This document shows positions 1 to 8,318 of a stretch of 64,000 nucleotides of DNA, piece after piece; the first letter of the stretch is position 1; each line of letters begins with the position of its first letter. Below the pieces are notes generated by a model, which had not been told where the DNA came from, did not search any database, and was given only the letters and a program-made list of their open reading frames with translations. A program made the position numbers and the translations under genes. Source of the DNA: Holophagales bacterium (GTDB lineage: Bacteria > Acidobacteriota > Thermoanaerobaculia > Multivoradales > JAGPDF01); contig CP064972.1 of NCBI GenBank assembly GCA_016699405.1, positions 2,511,501-2,575,500 on the forward strand, read 5' to 3'.

Positions 1-179
1 TCGAAGTCCTTGTCGAGCCCGGCCATGATGCGCAGCAGCGTCGACTTGCCGGCGCCGTTGTGGCCGATGACGCCGATCTTCGCCCCGTAGTAGAAGGAGA
101 GCCAGATGCCCTTGAGGATCTCCTTGCCCTGCGGGGTGAGCTTGCGCAGGTTCTTCATGGCATAGATGAACTGGGGCAT
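1..179 (-). CDS. ettA: Energy-dependent translational throttle protein EttA (5' part only)
   Basis: This is the first 59 codons of an ABC-F ATPase; the rest lies beyond the left edge. The reverse strand reads MPQFIYAMKNLRKL and continues to the Walker A motif GHNGAGKST at about residues 39-47, the typical N-terminus of EttA (usually about 555 residues). EttA binds the ribosomal E site and gates translation according to the ATP/ADP ratio. ATG at 179-177 is the only sensible start. The identification rests on the N-terminal signature alone, but it is distinctive. Confidence 0.93.
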   Translation of the reverse strand, partial: MPQFIYAMKNLRKLTPQGKEILKGIWLSFYYGAKIGVIGHNGAGKSTLLRIMAGLDKDF

Positions 180-294
180 GCGGGCCTCTCTCGAGCGGTC
201 GGGATCGCGGAATGCGGGAGAACGGGGCCGCGCCCGGGGGCGCGGGGCCGACATTCTACCGCGTCGGCCCCGCGACCGCTTCCCGGCGCGGCGC

Positions 295-1074
295 TCAGAA
301 CCGCAGGCTCACCCCCGCCAGGGCGTACTGCACGGTGGCGAAGGTGTAGACCTCGTCGTTGTCGGCGCCGCCGTCGAGCAGACGCCAGGCGAAGTAGGGG
401 CGCACCCGTTCGCTCGCCCGCAGCTCGAGCCGTGCCGAGACGTCGATCGCCCGCCCCTGCGGCGAGCCGAGAGCGTCGGCCTCGGCCTCGAAGGCCCAGC
501 GTCCGCCGCCGTCCCAGCGGGCGGCGCCGTGGAGCAGCGGGACGACCCCGAGGTCGTCGCGGCGCGCCGAGCCCTGCTCGCCGGCGAGCTCGATCCGCGC
601 GTCGCGCACCTTGGCGGTGAGCCCGGCGCGGAAGCTCCAGGCGCCGGCCGGGGTGAAGCGGCGGTAGAGGGTCAGGCGGTAGGAGTTGAACTCGAACCGC
701 TGGGTGAGCGGCCGCCCGGCGGCGAAGGTGGTGCCATCGAAGCGGACCTCCTGCGCCGGCACGAAGTCGGTCTCGGTGGCGAGGGGCGCGGCCACCAGGC
801 GCGCCGACCAGCGCGCGCCGAAGTCCCAGTGGAGCGCGGCCCGGAACGAGGCCGTGGCCGGCGCGTCGTCGAGCGACAGGCGCGTGCCGGTGTCGCCGGG
901 CACGGCGAAGTCGTTGCGGGTCTGCCAGGCGGCGCCCCCCTCGAGCTCGAGGCGGAAGGGCGTCGACTGGGCCTGCGCCGGGGCGACGGCGAGGACAGGG
1001 GCGAAGACGAGGGCGGCACCGGCGGCCAGGAGGGCCAGCGGGGCGCGGGCGGTCGAGAGGGTGCGGCGGGTCAT
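295..1074 (-). CDS. Putative outer-membrane beta-barrel protein
   Basis: A 259-residue protein with an Ala-rich signal peptide of about 35 residues ending APAQAQ. The body alternates aromatic and small residues in short strands, for example YRLTLYRRF and FRAGLTAKV. The C-terminus is VSLRF, a terminal Phe as recognised by the BAM machinery. No charged catalytic motif is visible. I infer a small porin-like or OmpW-like barrel. The start (ATG 1074-1072) puts the hydrophobic signal segment directly after MTRRT. No enzymatic or transport role can be assigned. Confidence 0.75.
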   Translation of the reverse strand: MTRRTLSTARAPLALLAAGAALVFAPVLAVAPAQAQSTPFRLELEGGAAWQTRNDFAVPGDTGTRLSLDDAPATASFRAALHWDFGARWSARLVAAPLATETDFVPAQEVRFDGTTFAAGRPLTQRFEFNSYRLTLYRRFTPAGAWSFRAGLTAKVRDARIELAGEQGSARRDDLGVVPLLHGAARWDGGGRWAFEAEADALGSPQGRAIDVSARLELRASERVRPYFAWRLLDGGADNDEVYTFATVQYALAGVSLRF

Positions 1075-1457
1075 GGAGGGGTCCTTTCCGGGGACCGTGG
1101 GTCGGTCCCTGCCCCTGCTACGGGCCCGGCGGCAGGCCGGATGAGGCGCACCGCTGCGTCACCCGCGCACCGGGCGCGACGCTCGCGACCATCGTCGCAG
1201 TGCGCCGGGCCTCCGTCGAGCTCGCCGGCGGCGGACGAAATCCCTCGGCCCCGAGCGCCGGCGCAGGCGCGAGTCGATCGTCGAGGAAGGCTTCGCTGGC
1301 GACGGGGCAGGAGGGGTCTCGCCTGCAGCCTTCGCAGGGATGGAACCGGGGAGTCCGGGGCGCGCCCGGGGCGCGGGACCGGCAATCTGTCGTGGCCGGT
1401 CGATTGGGCGCCCGGGTCCGGCCGGATCACACGTGGTACCCAGACAGAGGGGGAGCG
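1075..1457. other. Intergenic region between divergent genes, no feature seen
   Basis: About 380 bases separate the divergently transcribed barrel protein and DUF3617-like gene. Reading frames on both strands here are high-GC shadows with Arg/Pro/Gly-rich translations. It should carry both promoters, but I cannot point to a convincing -35/-10 pair. Confidence 0.5.
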
Positions 1458-1922
1458 ATGGGCCGAACCACCAGTAACTCGCGCCGGTGCGCCGGGATGG
1501 CGCTGCTGCTCGCGGCGGCACTCGTCCTGCTGGCAGCGTCCGCTCTGCGGGCCGCGGAGCCGTCCGGCCCTTCCCTGCGCCCCGGCCGCTGGCGGCTGGA
1601 GCGCAGCTTCGAGTACGCCGACCGGCGGCCGGCCGCCGGGCCCGTGGTGAGCGAGATCTGTTTCGACCCCGAGGTCATGGCCAACGAGATGATCGCGATG
1701 TTCCGGCGCATGGGCTGCACCGCCGAGCGGAGCCGCACGGGTCCGTCCGAGTGGCGGCACCGGGTGGAGTGCGACCGCCCCGAGCTTCCCCGGGGCACCT
1801 CCACCTCGGTGACGACGGTGCGTGGAACCGACGCCTACGAGGCGCGGATCGTCAACGAAGGCGGGATGGCGATGCCGGTCGTGCGCGAGCGGCTCGTGGC
1901 GCGGCGGCTCGGCGACTGCTGA
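1458..1922 (+). CDS. Secreted DUF3617-like protein
   Basis: A 154-residue protein with a clear signal peptide: MGRTTSNSRR, a hydrophobic LLLAAALVLLAAS core, then ALRAAE. The mature part begins with LRPGRWRLE, resembling the LKPGLWEV start of the DUF3617 family. It continues with two Cys residues (in EICFD and MGCTAE) and ends GDC. DUF3617 proteins are small secreted or periplasmic proteins of unknown function. ATG at 1458 is preceded by a GGGGAG ribosome site at about 1451; longer in-frame extensions upstream look non-coding. Confidence 0.75.
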   Translation: MGRTTSNSRRCAGMALLLAAALVLLAASALRAAEPSGPSLRPGRWRLERSFEYADRRPAAGPVVSEICFDPEVMANEMIAMFRRMGCTAERSRTGPSEWRHRVECDRPELPRGTSTSVTTVRGTDAYEARIVNEGGMAMPVVRERLVARRLGDC

Positions 1923-1929
1923 GCTGCGG

Positions 1930-4722
1930 TCAGAGCTCGCGTTCCCAGCGCTGCCGGTCGCGCTCGAGGCGGGAGAGCAGCGCGATGAAGCGGGGCTCGC
2001 CGGCGAGCGACGCGAGGTCCGCGTCGCGGGCGAACCGCGGGTAGGAGGGATACCCCTCGGCGGCGGCGCGCTCCAGCCAGCGCAGCGCCTCCTCCCGGTT
2101 GCCGAGCAGGGCGTGGGCGGCGCCGGCGAAGTAGAAGGCGTGGTGCAGGTGCGACTGCTCCTCGACCGTTTCGGCGGTGATCTCGGCGCGCGCGAGGATC
2201 GCCGCGGCCTCCTCCCGGCGCCCCAGCCGCGCCAACGCGACGGCGGCCCAGATCCGCTCCAGCGCACCCCGCGAGGCGGCCGGCCAGCCGAACTCCGGAT
2301 CGCGGACCCGCTTGGCCCCCGCGTCCCCGAGCAGCAGGGGAAGCGCCTCGGCGTGCCGGCCGATGTCGATCAGCAGTCCGGCGCGAATCCCGGGGGAGAG
2401 CTCGCCACCGCGCGCCGCGAGGAGCGCCGCCACCTCCGCGTCCCGCCCGGCGTCGGCGAGCAGCGAGAGCTTCCGCCCGAGGGCGGTGCGGTTCGCCGGG
2501 TCGAGCGCCAGGGCGCGGTCGCACTCGGCGAGCGCGCGATCGGTGAGGCCGACGTGGAAGTGCACCTTGCAGAGCTCGAGGTGCGCCTCGGCGAGGCTCG
2601 GGTGGAGCTCGACGGCGCGGCGCAGGTCGGCGACGGCTCGTGCGTGATCGAAGCCGCGCGATAGGGTCCAGGAGAGCTGGGCCCGGGCGAGGTAGGCCTC
2701 GGCCAATCGCGGGTCGAGGGCGAGGGCGCGCTGCACGGCGGCGAACGCCCGCTCCTCGAGGTCGGCGCTCGGGGCGTCGTGGAAGAGACGCTTCGCGTAG
2801 ACCGTGCCGAGGCGGGCCCAGGCCTCCGCGAAGCCCGGATCGAGCGCCACCGCGAGCTCGAGCTGCACGGTGGCGGCAAGGCGCTCCTCGGGCCCGACGC
2901 CCCCGGGGGCGCGGCCGGAGAGCTCTGCCAGCCCGCGCTGGTAGGCCTCCCAGGCGCGCGGGTCGCGGGTCGGCGGCGCCGCGGGCCGCGGCTCCCCCGT
3001 GGCTGCACCGAGCCGCTCGAGGAGCTCCCAGGCGAGGCGCCGGGCGAGCTCGGCGCGGGCCGCCAGGCGCGCTCCGACCTCGCCGTCCAGATGCCCGGCC
3101 CAGAGCGTGCGTCGCGAGGCGAGATCGACGAGCGCGGCCTGGACGCGGACGGTCTCCCCTTCGCTCTCCACACTGCCGGTGACCGCGTGCGTGGCTCCGA
3201 GCGCGCCGCGGAGACGCCCCTGCGACGCCTCGTCGTCGCCCATCCCGGCGACGCTCGCCGAGGCGAGCACCGAGATCCCCGGAGTGCGGCCCAGCTCGGC
3301 CGCGACCCCCTCGCTCAGCGCGGTGGCGAGCCAAGGCTCGGCGCCGCCGCGCGGGGCGAAGGAGAGCACGGCCACCACCGGCGCCCGCTCCGCCGGCTGG
3401 CCCGCCGCGGGGCCCGCACGGTGGCCGATCTGCAGGAGCGCCAGGGCGGTGAGGGCGGCGAGCGAAAGGGCCAGCGCGGCGGCGAGCAGCGCGGTGCGGT
3501 GGCGGCGGGCGAACCGGCCGAGCCGGTAGGCGGGCGCGTCGCCGCGCGCCACCACGGCCTCACCCGCGAGGTGCCGGCGCAGGTCGTCGGCGAGCTCCGC
3601 AGCCGAGGGATAACGCCGCTCGGGCTCCTTGGTCAAGGCGCGGGCGACGATCCGTTCGAGATCGCCGGCGAGCCGCCGCGCGAGCCGCTCGCCCTCGGGG
3701 CGCGAGGCGTCGGGGATGGCGGCGCGCGAGAGACGGGCCGGCTCGTCCCTCACCACCGCCTGCTCCACGGCGTAGGAGCTCTCGTCGCCGACCTCCCAGG
3801 GGAGCCGGCCGGCGAGCAGCTCGAAGAGGAGCACGCCGAGGGCGTGGACGTCGGTGGCCGGCGTGACGGCGCCGCCGGTGATCTGCTCCGGCGCGGCGTA
3901 GCGTGGGGTGAGGGCGCGCAGCAGCGTCGGGGCGCGCTCGCCCCCCGCCCCTTCGAGCGCCCCGGCGGGTGCCAGGAGCTTGGCGATCCCGAAGTCGAGG
4001 AGCTTCACCCGGCCGTCGCGGTCCACCATCACGTTCGAGGGCTTGAGGTCGCGGTGCACGACGCGCTGGCGGTGCGCGTGCTCGACCGCGGCGCAGACCT
4101 CGAGGAAGAGGGCGAGGCGCTCCTCGACGGTGGCGCATCTCGCGCGGCAGGCCTCGGTGATCGACGCCCCGTCGACCCGCTCCATGGCGAGGTAGGGGGA
4201 GCCGTCGTCGGTCATCCCGCCGTCGAGCATGCGCGCGATGCCGGGGTGCTCGAGCCCCGAGAGGATCCGGCGCTCCTCGAGGAAACGCTGGCGGAGGGCC
4301 GAGGCGGCGAGACCGGCGAGACCGCCGTGCAGCACCTTCACGGCGGCGCGTTGGACGAACCCCTCGCCGCGTCGCTCGGCGGCGAAGACGCTCCCCATGC
4401 CCCCCTCGCCCAGCACGCCGACGACCTCCCACGGGCCGATCCGCCCGGGGATCGCGTCGGCGGGGACGGGCTCGAGTGGCAGCGCGCCGGAGAGGGTGGT
4501 ACCGGAGAGAACGGCGGCGGCGGCGACGCCGTCGCGGTCGAGGAGGGCGTCGGGGGAGCGGCTCGCGGCGAGCAGCCCGGCCACCTCGGCGGCGAGTGCC
4601 GGGTCCTCCTGCGCGAGGGCGCGGAGGCGCGCCGCGCACGCCGCCCCGTCGTCGAGGTCGAAGAGCTCGTCGAGCTGCGCGCTCGCCCGCCCCCAGCGCT
4701 CGCGCTCGCCGGCGTCGCTCAC
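1930..4722 (-). CDS. Transmembrane Ser/Thr protein kinase with C-terminal TPR region
   Basis: A 930-residue Hanks-type kinase. The glycine loop LGEGGMGS lies at about 104-111, the ATP lysine at K129 (AAVKV), the catalytic loop HRDLKPSN at 223-230, DFG at 243-245 and AAPEQ at about 276-280, so the kinase is predicted active. One membrane segment follows at about 410-430 (ALLAAALALSLAALTALALL). The extracytoplasmic half begins with a TolB/FlgO-like stretch (VVAVLSFAPRGG) and continues with TPR helices (AEAYLARAQLSW, AEAHLELCKVHF). Its start overlaps the end of the ECF sigma gene by four bases (ATGA), so the two are translationally coupled. This sigma-kinase-TPR arrangement is common in Acidobacteriota. 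The substrate is unknown; regulation of the sigma factor by the kinase is an inference. Confidence 0.93.
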   Translation of the reverse strand: MSDAGERERWGRASAQLDELFDLDDGAACAARLRALAQEDPALAAEVAGLLAASRSPDALLDRDGVAAAAVLSGTTLSGALPLEPVPADAIPGRIGPWEVVGVLGEGGMGSVFAAERRGEGFVQRAAVKVLHGGLAGLAASALRQRFLEERRILSGLEHPGIARMLDGGMTDDGSPYLAMERVDGASITEACRARCATVEERLALFLEVCAAVEHAHRQRVVHRDLKPSNVMVDRDGRVKLLDFGIAKLLAPAGALEGAGGERAPTLLRALTPRYAAPEQITGGAVTPATDVHALGVLLFELLAGRLPWEVGDESSYAVEQAVVRDEPARLSRAAIPDASRPEGERLARRLAGDLERIVARALTKEPERRYPSAAELADDLRRHLAGEAVVARGDAPAYRLGRFARRHRTALLAAALALSLAALTALALLQIGHRAGPAAGQPAERAPVVAVLSFAPRGGAEPWLATALSEGVAAELGRTPGISVLASASVAGMGDDEASQGRLRGALGATHAVTGSVESEGETVRVQAALVDLASRRTLWAGHLDGEVGARLAARAELARRLAWELLERLGAATGEPRPAAPPTRDPRAWEAYQRGLAELSGRAPGGVGPEERLAATVQLELAVALDPGFAEAWARLGTVYAKRLFHDAPSADLEERAFAAVQRALALDPRLAEAYLARAQLSWTLSRGFDHARAVADLRRAVELHPSLAEAHLELCKVHFHVGLTDRALAECDRALALDPANRTALGRKLSLLADAGRDAEVAALLAARGGELSPGIRAGLLIDIGRHAEALPLLLGDAGAKRVRDPEFGWPAASRGALERIWAAVALARLGRREEAAAILARAEITAETVEEQSHLHHAFYFAGAAHALLGNREEALRWLERAAAEGYPSYPRFARDADLASLAGEPRFIALLSRLERDRQRWEREL

Positions 4723-5303
4723 GCGCTCGTGCCCGGCGGCGCGCCGCCGCGCAGCTCGCGCAGCAGGAAGGCGCGCGCCTTTTCCCAGTCGCGCCGCACG
4801 GTGCGCTCGTTGCGCCCGAGGAGCTCGGCGACCTCGGCATCCGTGAGGCCGGCGAAGTAGCGGGCCTCGACCAGCCGGGCCAGCCGTTCGTCGACGGCCT
4901 CGAGCCGGGCGAGGGCGCGGTCGAGCGCCACCACGTCGTCGGCCACCGCCGCGACCGCGGCGTCCTCCTCGCCGAGCTCGACGCGGACCGCCGCCGGGCC
5001 GCCGCGCTTCGCCGCGGCGCGGGTGCGCGCGGCGTCGACCAGGATCTGCCGCATGGCCCGCGCCGCCAGCGCGAAGAAGTGCTCGCGGTCGCGGATCGTG
5101 AGGGCGCCGCCGGCGGAGAGCTTCAGAAAGACCTCGTGCACCAGCACGGTGGTCGACAGGGTGTCGCCCGGACGGCTGCGGGCGCGCTGGCGACGGGCGA
5201 GGCGCTTGAGCTCGCCGTAGATGGCGGTGAAGGCGCGCTCGAAGGCGCCCGTCTCCCCGCCTTCCGCGGCGGCGAACAGCTCGCTCAGGGTCTGGTCGGC
5301 CAT
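4719..5303 (-). CDS. ECF-family RNA polymerase sigma factor (acidobacterial TIGR02999-type)
   Basis: A 194-residue sigma factor. Region 2 runs from about residue 20 (FERAFTAIYGELKRLARRQ) through LVHEVFLKL and FFALAARAMRQILVDAAR. Region 4 is at about 135-185, with the helix-turn-helix LTDAEVAELLGRNERTVRRDW. The RxAxAxMRxILVDxARxxxAxKRGG pattern is typical of the group described in Acidobacteriota. No anti-sigma gene is adjacent; the downstream, coupled membrane kinase probably fills the regulatory role. ATG at 5303 has a GGAG immediately upstream, unusually close to the start codon. Confidence 0.93.
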   Translation of the reverse strand: MADQTLSELFAAAEGGETGAFERAFTAIYGELKRLARRQRARSRPGDTLSTTVLVHEVFLKLSAGGALTIRDREHFFALAARAMRQILVDAARTRAAAKRGGPAAVRVELGEEDAAVAAVADDVVALDRALARLEAVDERLARLVEARYFAGLTDAEVAELLGRNERTVRRDWEKARAFLLRELRGGAPPGTSA

Positions 5304-5367
5304 CTCCTGCCGCTCATCCTGACGCGGCCCGGCGCGCCCGGCAAGGGCCGGTCCACTTCCCCGCGAC

Positions 5368-5796
5368 CTACTTCCGGGGTGTCGGCCAGGCGGCGCGCAG
5401 GTGCGCCACCGAGGCGGCGATCAGCTCGCGCAGCGCCGACTCGTCCACGTCGGCGAGCCGCTTGAGGTAGAGGCACCCCTTGCCCGCCTTGACCTTCCCG
5501 AGCCGGCCGAGGATCTCGTCGAAGCGGTCGAATCCGGGCATCACGTAGAGGGTGAGCGCCGTCTTGCGCGGCGAGAAGTCGGTGAGGCACGCCTCCGCTT
5601 CGTGGCCGCTCGCGTAGCGGTCGTGGTAGCGGCCGAAGCCGACGATCGAGGGGCCCCACATCTTCGGCTCCTCGCCGGTCACCTCCCGCATCAGCGCCAG
5701 AACGGCGCCGCAGTCGGCGCGCCGCCGCTCATCGGCGACGCCGTCGAGGAACGCGTCGACGCTCGCGTCGTGCGCCTTCGTCTTGAGCTCGGCCAT
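5368..5796 (-). CDS. DUF1801 domain protein
   Basis: A 142-residue protein with the DUF1801 core: DGVADERRRADCGAVLALM, then PKMWGPSIVGFGRYH, then LYVMPGFDRFDEILGRLGK and GKGCLYLKRL. The domain is related to the YdhG/frataxin-like fold. Its biochemical role in this subgroup is not established. ATG 5796 has a GGGAG ribosome site. It stands alone on the minus strand, divergent from the beta-helix gene at 5900. A second, diverged DUF1801 gene lies at 34989-35423. Confidence 0.85.
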   Translation of the reverse strand: MAELKTKAHDASVDAFLDGVADERRRADCGAVLALMREVTGEEPKMWGPSIVGFGRYHDRYASGHEAEACLTDFSPRKTALTLYVMPGFDRFDEILGRLGKVKAGKGCLYLKRLADVDESALRELIAASVAHLRAAWPTPRK

Positions 5797-5899
5797 CCGC
5801 TTTCTCCCTGGATTTCGGGCGGGAGGTCACCGCGAAACCGCGCCGACGAGGATGTCCGGCTTCCTTCGGCGATTCCGTGGAGGAGGGCAGGAGGAGCTC

Positions 5900-7690
5900 A
5901 TGCCGACCCACGCGCCTCGCCCCGTCCGTCACCTCGCCGCCGCCCTGGCCGGCGCGGCTCTGCTTGCCCTCGCCGCACCGGCCGCAGCGGTCACGCTCGC
6001 CGTGACCCGGCTCGACGATCCCGCGCCGGACGGCTGCTTCCCGAACGACTGCTCGCTGCGCGAGGCGGTGATCCTCGCCAACGCCCTCGCCGGGGCCGAC
6101 ACGGTGGTGCTGGGTGCGGGGATGTTCCAGCTGACCAGAGCCGGAGCCGGGGAGGACGCCGGGCTCACCGGTGACCTCGACGTCGCCGGGCCGCTGACGA
6201 TCCAGGGGGCCGGGCGGACCCAGACGACGATCGTCGGCGTGACGCTCGGCGATCGGCTCCTCGATGCTTCCGCCGATCTGGACGTGCGGGACCTCGGTCT
6301 GGAAGGTGGAGTGGCCTCGAGCGATTGGGGCGGTGGACTGCGTGCAGGCCGCAACCTCACCCTCGAGCGGGTCACCATCGCGAACAACAGCGCCGATCGA
6401 GGGGGTGGCGTCGCGTGGATGACGAACGGCTGGACGCTCTCGGTTCGCGACAGCAGCTTCTCCGGCAACGCGGCTATCTTCGCTGGCGGCGGCATCGCGA
6501 TGCTCGCTGGCGCTGCCCGCGTCGAGCGCAGCACCTTCTCCGCCAACACTGCTTCCGCCCAGGGCGGTGGCGGGATCCTGGTGATGAACACCAACCCCGG
6601 CGCCACGGCCTGGCTCGAGCTCGTGGACAGCGTCTTCGAGCTGAACACAGCCGACGCCGGCGGCGCGGTCGCCTCGTGGTCCGGGGCCCCATACCCCAAT
6701 GACCCGGAGGCGGGCGTCCGCCTGCGGGTGGTGCGCTCGACCTTCACGCTGAACACGGCATGGGGAACGGGAGGTGCGATCTCATTCTGGCGCCAGGGTT
6801 ATGGGGGCGCCGAACAGCTGCTCGAAGTCGAGGAGGGTGCGTTCGACCGCAACTCGTCCGGGTCGGCCGGGGGTGCGGTGGCCGTCGGTGTCGGCCGCGC
6901 GGTGATCGACGGCGCGGAGCTGGTGGGCAACACGGCCCCGAGCGGCGGAGGGCTCTACGTGGGGCCAGAGATCGGGCCGGCCTCGGCGCAGGTCTTCCGC
7001 TCGAGCTTCGTCGACAACGACGCGGTGAGCGGCTCGGGCGGAGGGGTTTATTCGCGGGGCGGCCTCGAGGTGCGCCGCTCGAGCTTCGTCGGCAACACGG
7101 CGGCCCTCGACGGCGGAGGGGTGCTCGCCGGAGGCGGGACCGTGGTGGCACGCAGCACCTTCTCGGCCAACCAAGCCGCCGGGGCGGGCGGGGGGCTGTG
7201 GGCCGGCGACGCCCTGGTGCAGGTCTTCGCCTCGACCTTCCGCGCCAACACGGCGGGCTCCGGTGGCGCCGCCCTGCACGGCGGCGCGACGACCTTCGGC
7301 AATCAGCTGCGCTACTCGGGCAACGTGATCTCCGGCACCTGCGGCGGCGGAGCCTTCGTCTACGTCACCGACGGCTGGAACGTCGAGAGCCCGGGCGCCA
7401 CCTGCGCCCCCTTCGGCGCGGCGACCGGCGACCTGCTGAGCGTGTCCGACGGCTCGCTCGGCCTGGGAGCGCTGCAGACCGACGGCCGGACCTGGTTCTA
7501 CGTGCCAGGCGCCGGCAGCGTGGTCCGCGACCGCGCCGCCGCCTGCGCCGACGTCGACCAGCGCGGCTACGTGGCGGGCGACAGCGCCTGCGACGGCGGA
7601 TCGATCGAGGTTGGCGCGACCTTCCCGAGCTTCTTCGACGACGGCTTCGAGACCGGCCTCGGCGCGTGGTCGGCGTCGCAGGGCGGCTGA
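5900..7690 (+). CDS. Secreted CSLREA-type right-handed beta-helix protein with C-terminal DGFETG tag
   Basis: A 596-residue secreted protein. The signal peptide covers about residues 1-30 (HLAAALAGAALLALAAPAAA). A CSLREA domain follows (PNDCSLREAVILAN), which marks large extracellular beta-helix proteins. The remainder is repeated beta-helix coils of the type RSSFVGNTAALDGGG and RSTFSANQAAGAGGG. The C-terminus carries FFDDGFETGLGAW, a tag shared with three other secreted proteins here. ATG 5900 is chosen over upstream in-frame starts because an AGGAGG site precedes it and the signal peptide follows at once. Adhesion or polysaccharide binding is possible; no catalytic residues are evident. Confidence 0.88.
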   Translation: MPTHAPRPVRHLAAALAGAALLALAAPAAAVTLAVTRLDDPAPDGCFPNDCSLREAVILANALAGADTVVLGAGMFQLTRAGAGEDAGLTGDLDVAGPLTIQGAGRTQTTIVGVTLGDRLLDASADLDVRDLGLEGGVASSDWGGGLRAGRNLTLERVTIANNSADRGGGVAWMTNGWTLSVRDSSFSGNAAIFAGGGIAMLAGAARVERSTFSANTASAQGGGGILVMNTNPGATAWLELVDSVFELNTADAGGAVASWSGAPYPNDPEAGVRLRVVRSTFTLNTAWGTGGAISFWRQGYGGAEQLLEVEEGAFDRNSSGSAGGAVAVGVGRAVIDGAELVGNTAPSGGGLYVGPEIGPASAQVFRSSFVDNDAVSGSGGGVYSRGGLEVRRSSFVGNTAALDGGGVLAGGGTVVARSTFSANQAAGAGGGLWAGDALVQVFASTFRANTAGSGGAALHGGATTFGNQLRYSGNVISGTCGGGAFVYVTDGWNVESPGATCAPFGAATGDLLSVSDGSLGLGALQTDGRTWFYVPGAGSVVRDRAAACADVDQRGYVAGDSACDGGSIEVGATFPSFFDDGFETGLGAWSASQGG

Positions 7691-7705
7691 GGGAGCGCCT
7701 CAGCC
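7685..7705. terminator. Hairpin spanning the stop codons of two convergent genes
   Basis: A perfect 7-base inverted repeat, GGCTGAG (7685-7691) and CTCAGCC (7699-7705), with a 7-base loop. The left arm contains the TGA of the plus-strand beta-helix gene, and the right arm contains the stop of the minus-strand Uma2 gene. No T-run follows on either side. It could act as a compact bidirectional terminator or an mRNA 3'-end stabiliser. Confidence 0.5.
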
Positions 7706-8161
7706 GGCGAAGAGGTCGCCCACCGCCAGGAAGAGCCCGGGCAGGGTCGGGCTCGCCGCCCGCTCGGCCTCTCCCCAGAGCCGCTCGCCGCCGCCCGCCG
7801 TCTCGCCGAAACGGACCTGCAGCAGCGTGCGCTCTTCCGGATCGACCAGCCAGTACTCGCTGACCCCGAAGCGCTCGTAGATCCGGCGCTTCGTCGCGCG
7901 GTCGCGCCCCGCGGTGCCGGGGGAGAGCACCTCGATGGCCAGGTCGGGCGCGCCCTGCACGTTGGCCGTGGTCAGGCGGTCGAGCCGCGCGTTCGAGAGG
8001 TAGAGCAGGTCCGGCTCGACGACGTCGGTGGGCGACAGCACCACGTCGAACGGCGCGAGGAAGGCTCGCCCGGTGCCGGTCTCGTCGACCCAGCGCGAGA
8101 GGGCGAGGAAGATCCGGCCGACGGCGGACTGGTGCGCGGTGTGCGGGGTGAGGGGTCGCAC
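7700..8161 (-). CDS. Uma2 family (DUF820) PD-(D/E)XK nuclease-like protein, short N-terminus
   Basis: About 153 residues from a GTG at 8161. The core is typical: EPDLLYL supplies the catalytic Asp, and PDLAIEVLSPGT the Glu and its motif. KRRIYERFGVSEYWLVDP follows. The family usually has about 185-200 residues beginning with a YELIDGE segment; here the frame upstream of LTPHTAHQSAVG contains neither that segment nor a good start. The gene may therefore have lost roughly 35-40 N-terminal residues, or the true start is unusual. The predicted active-site residues are retained. Confidence 0.7.
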   Translation of the reverse strand: MRPLTPHTAHQSAVGRIFLALSRWVDETGTGRAFLAPFDVVLSPTDVVEPDLLYLSNARLDRLTTANVQGAPDLAIEVLSPGTAGRDRATKRRIYERFGVSEYWLVDPEERTLLQVRFGETAGGGERLWGEAERAASPTLPGLFLAVGDLFAG

Positions 8162-8318
8162 CCGGGGGGCGCGGAACCGTGATTCTATCGTGCCGGCGAC
8201 GGGGTCCGGCGCGTTCGACCCCGGAAGGGGTCGGGGAGCGATGGTCGACGCGACCGGCGGCCCGGCAGCTCCCTCGTCTCGGGGCGCCGCGCCGCGTGGC
8301 AGCTGGGGTGGGGCGGTG

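Noticed and set aside
166..1650. 494-codon plus-strand frame covering the beta-barrel gene
   Set aside because: Its composition is non-protein-like, and it is incompatible with the signal peptide and barrel on the minus strand.
2779..4860. 693-codon plus-strand frame opposite the kinase gene
   Set aside because: The minus strand encodes all kinase motifs in order; the plus-strand translation has no domain and is Gly/Arg/Glu-rich shadow.
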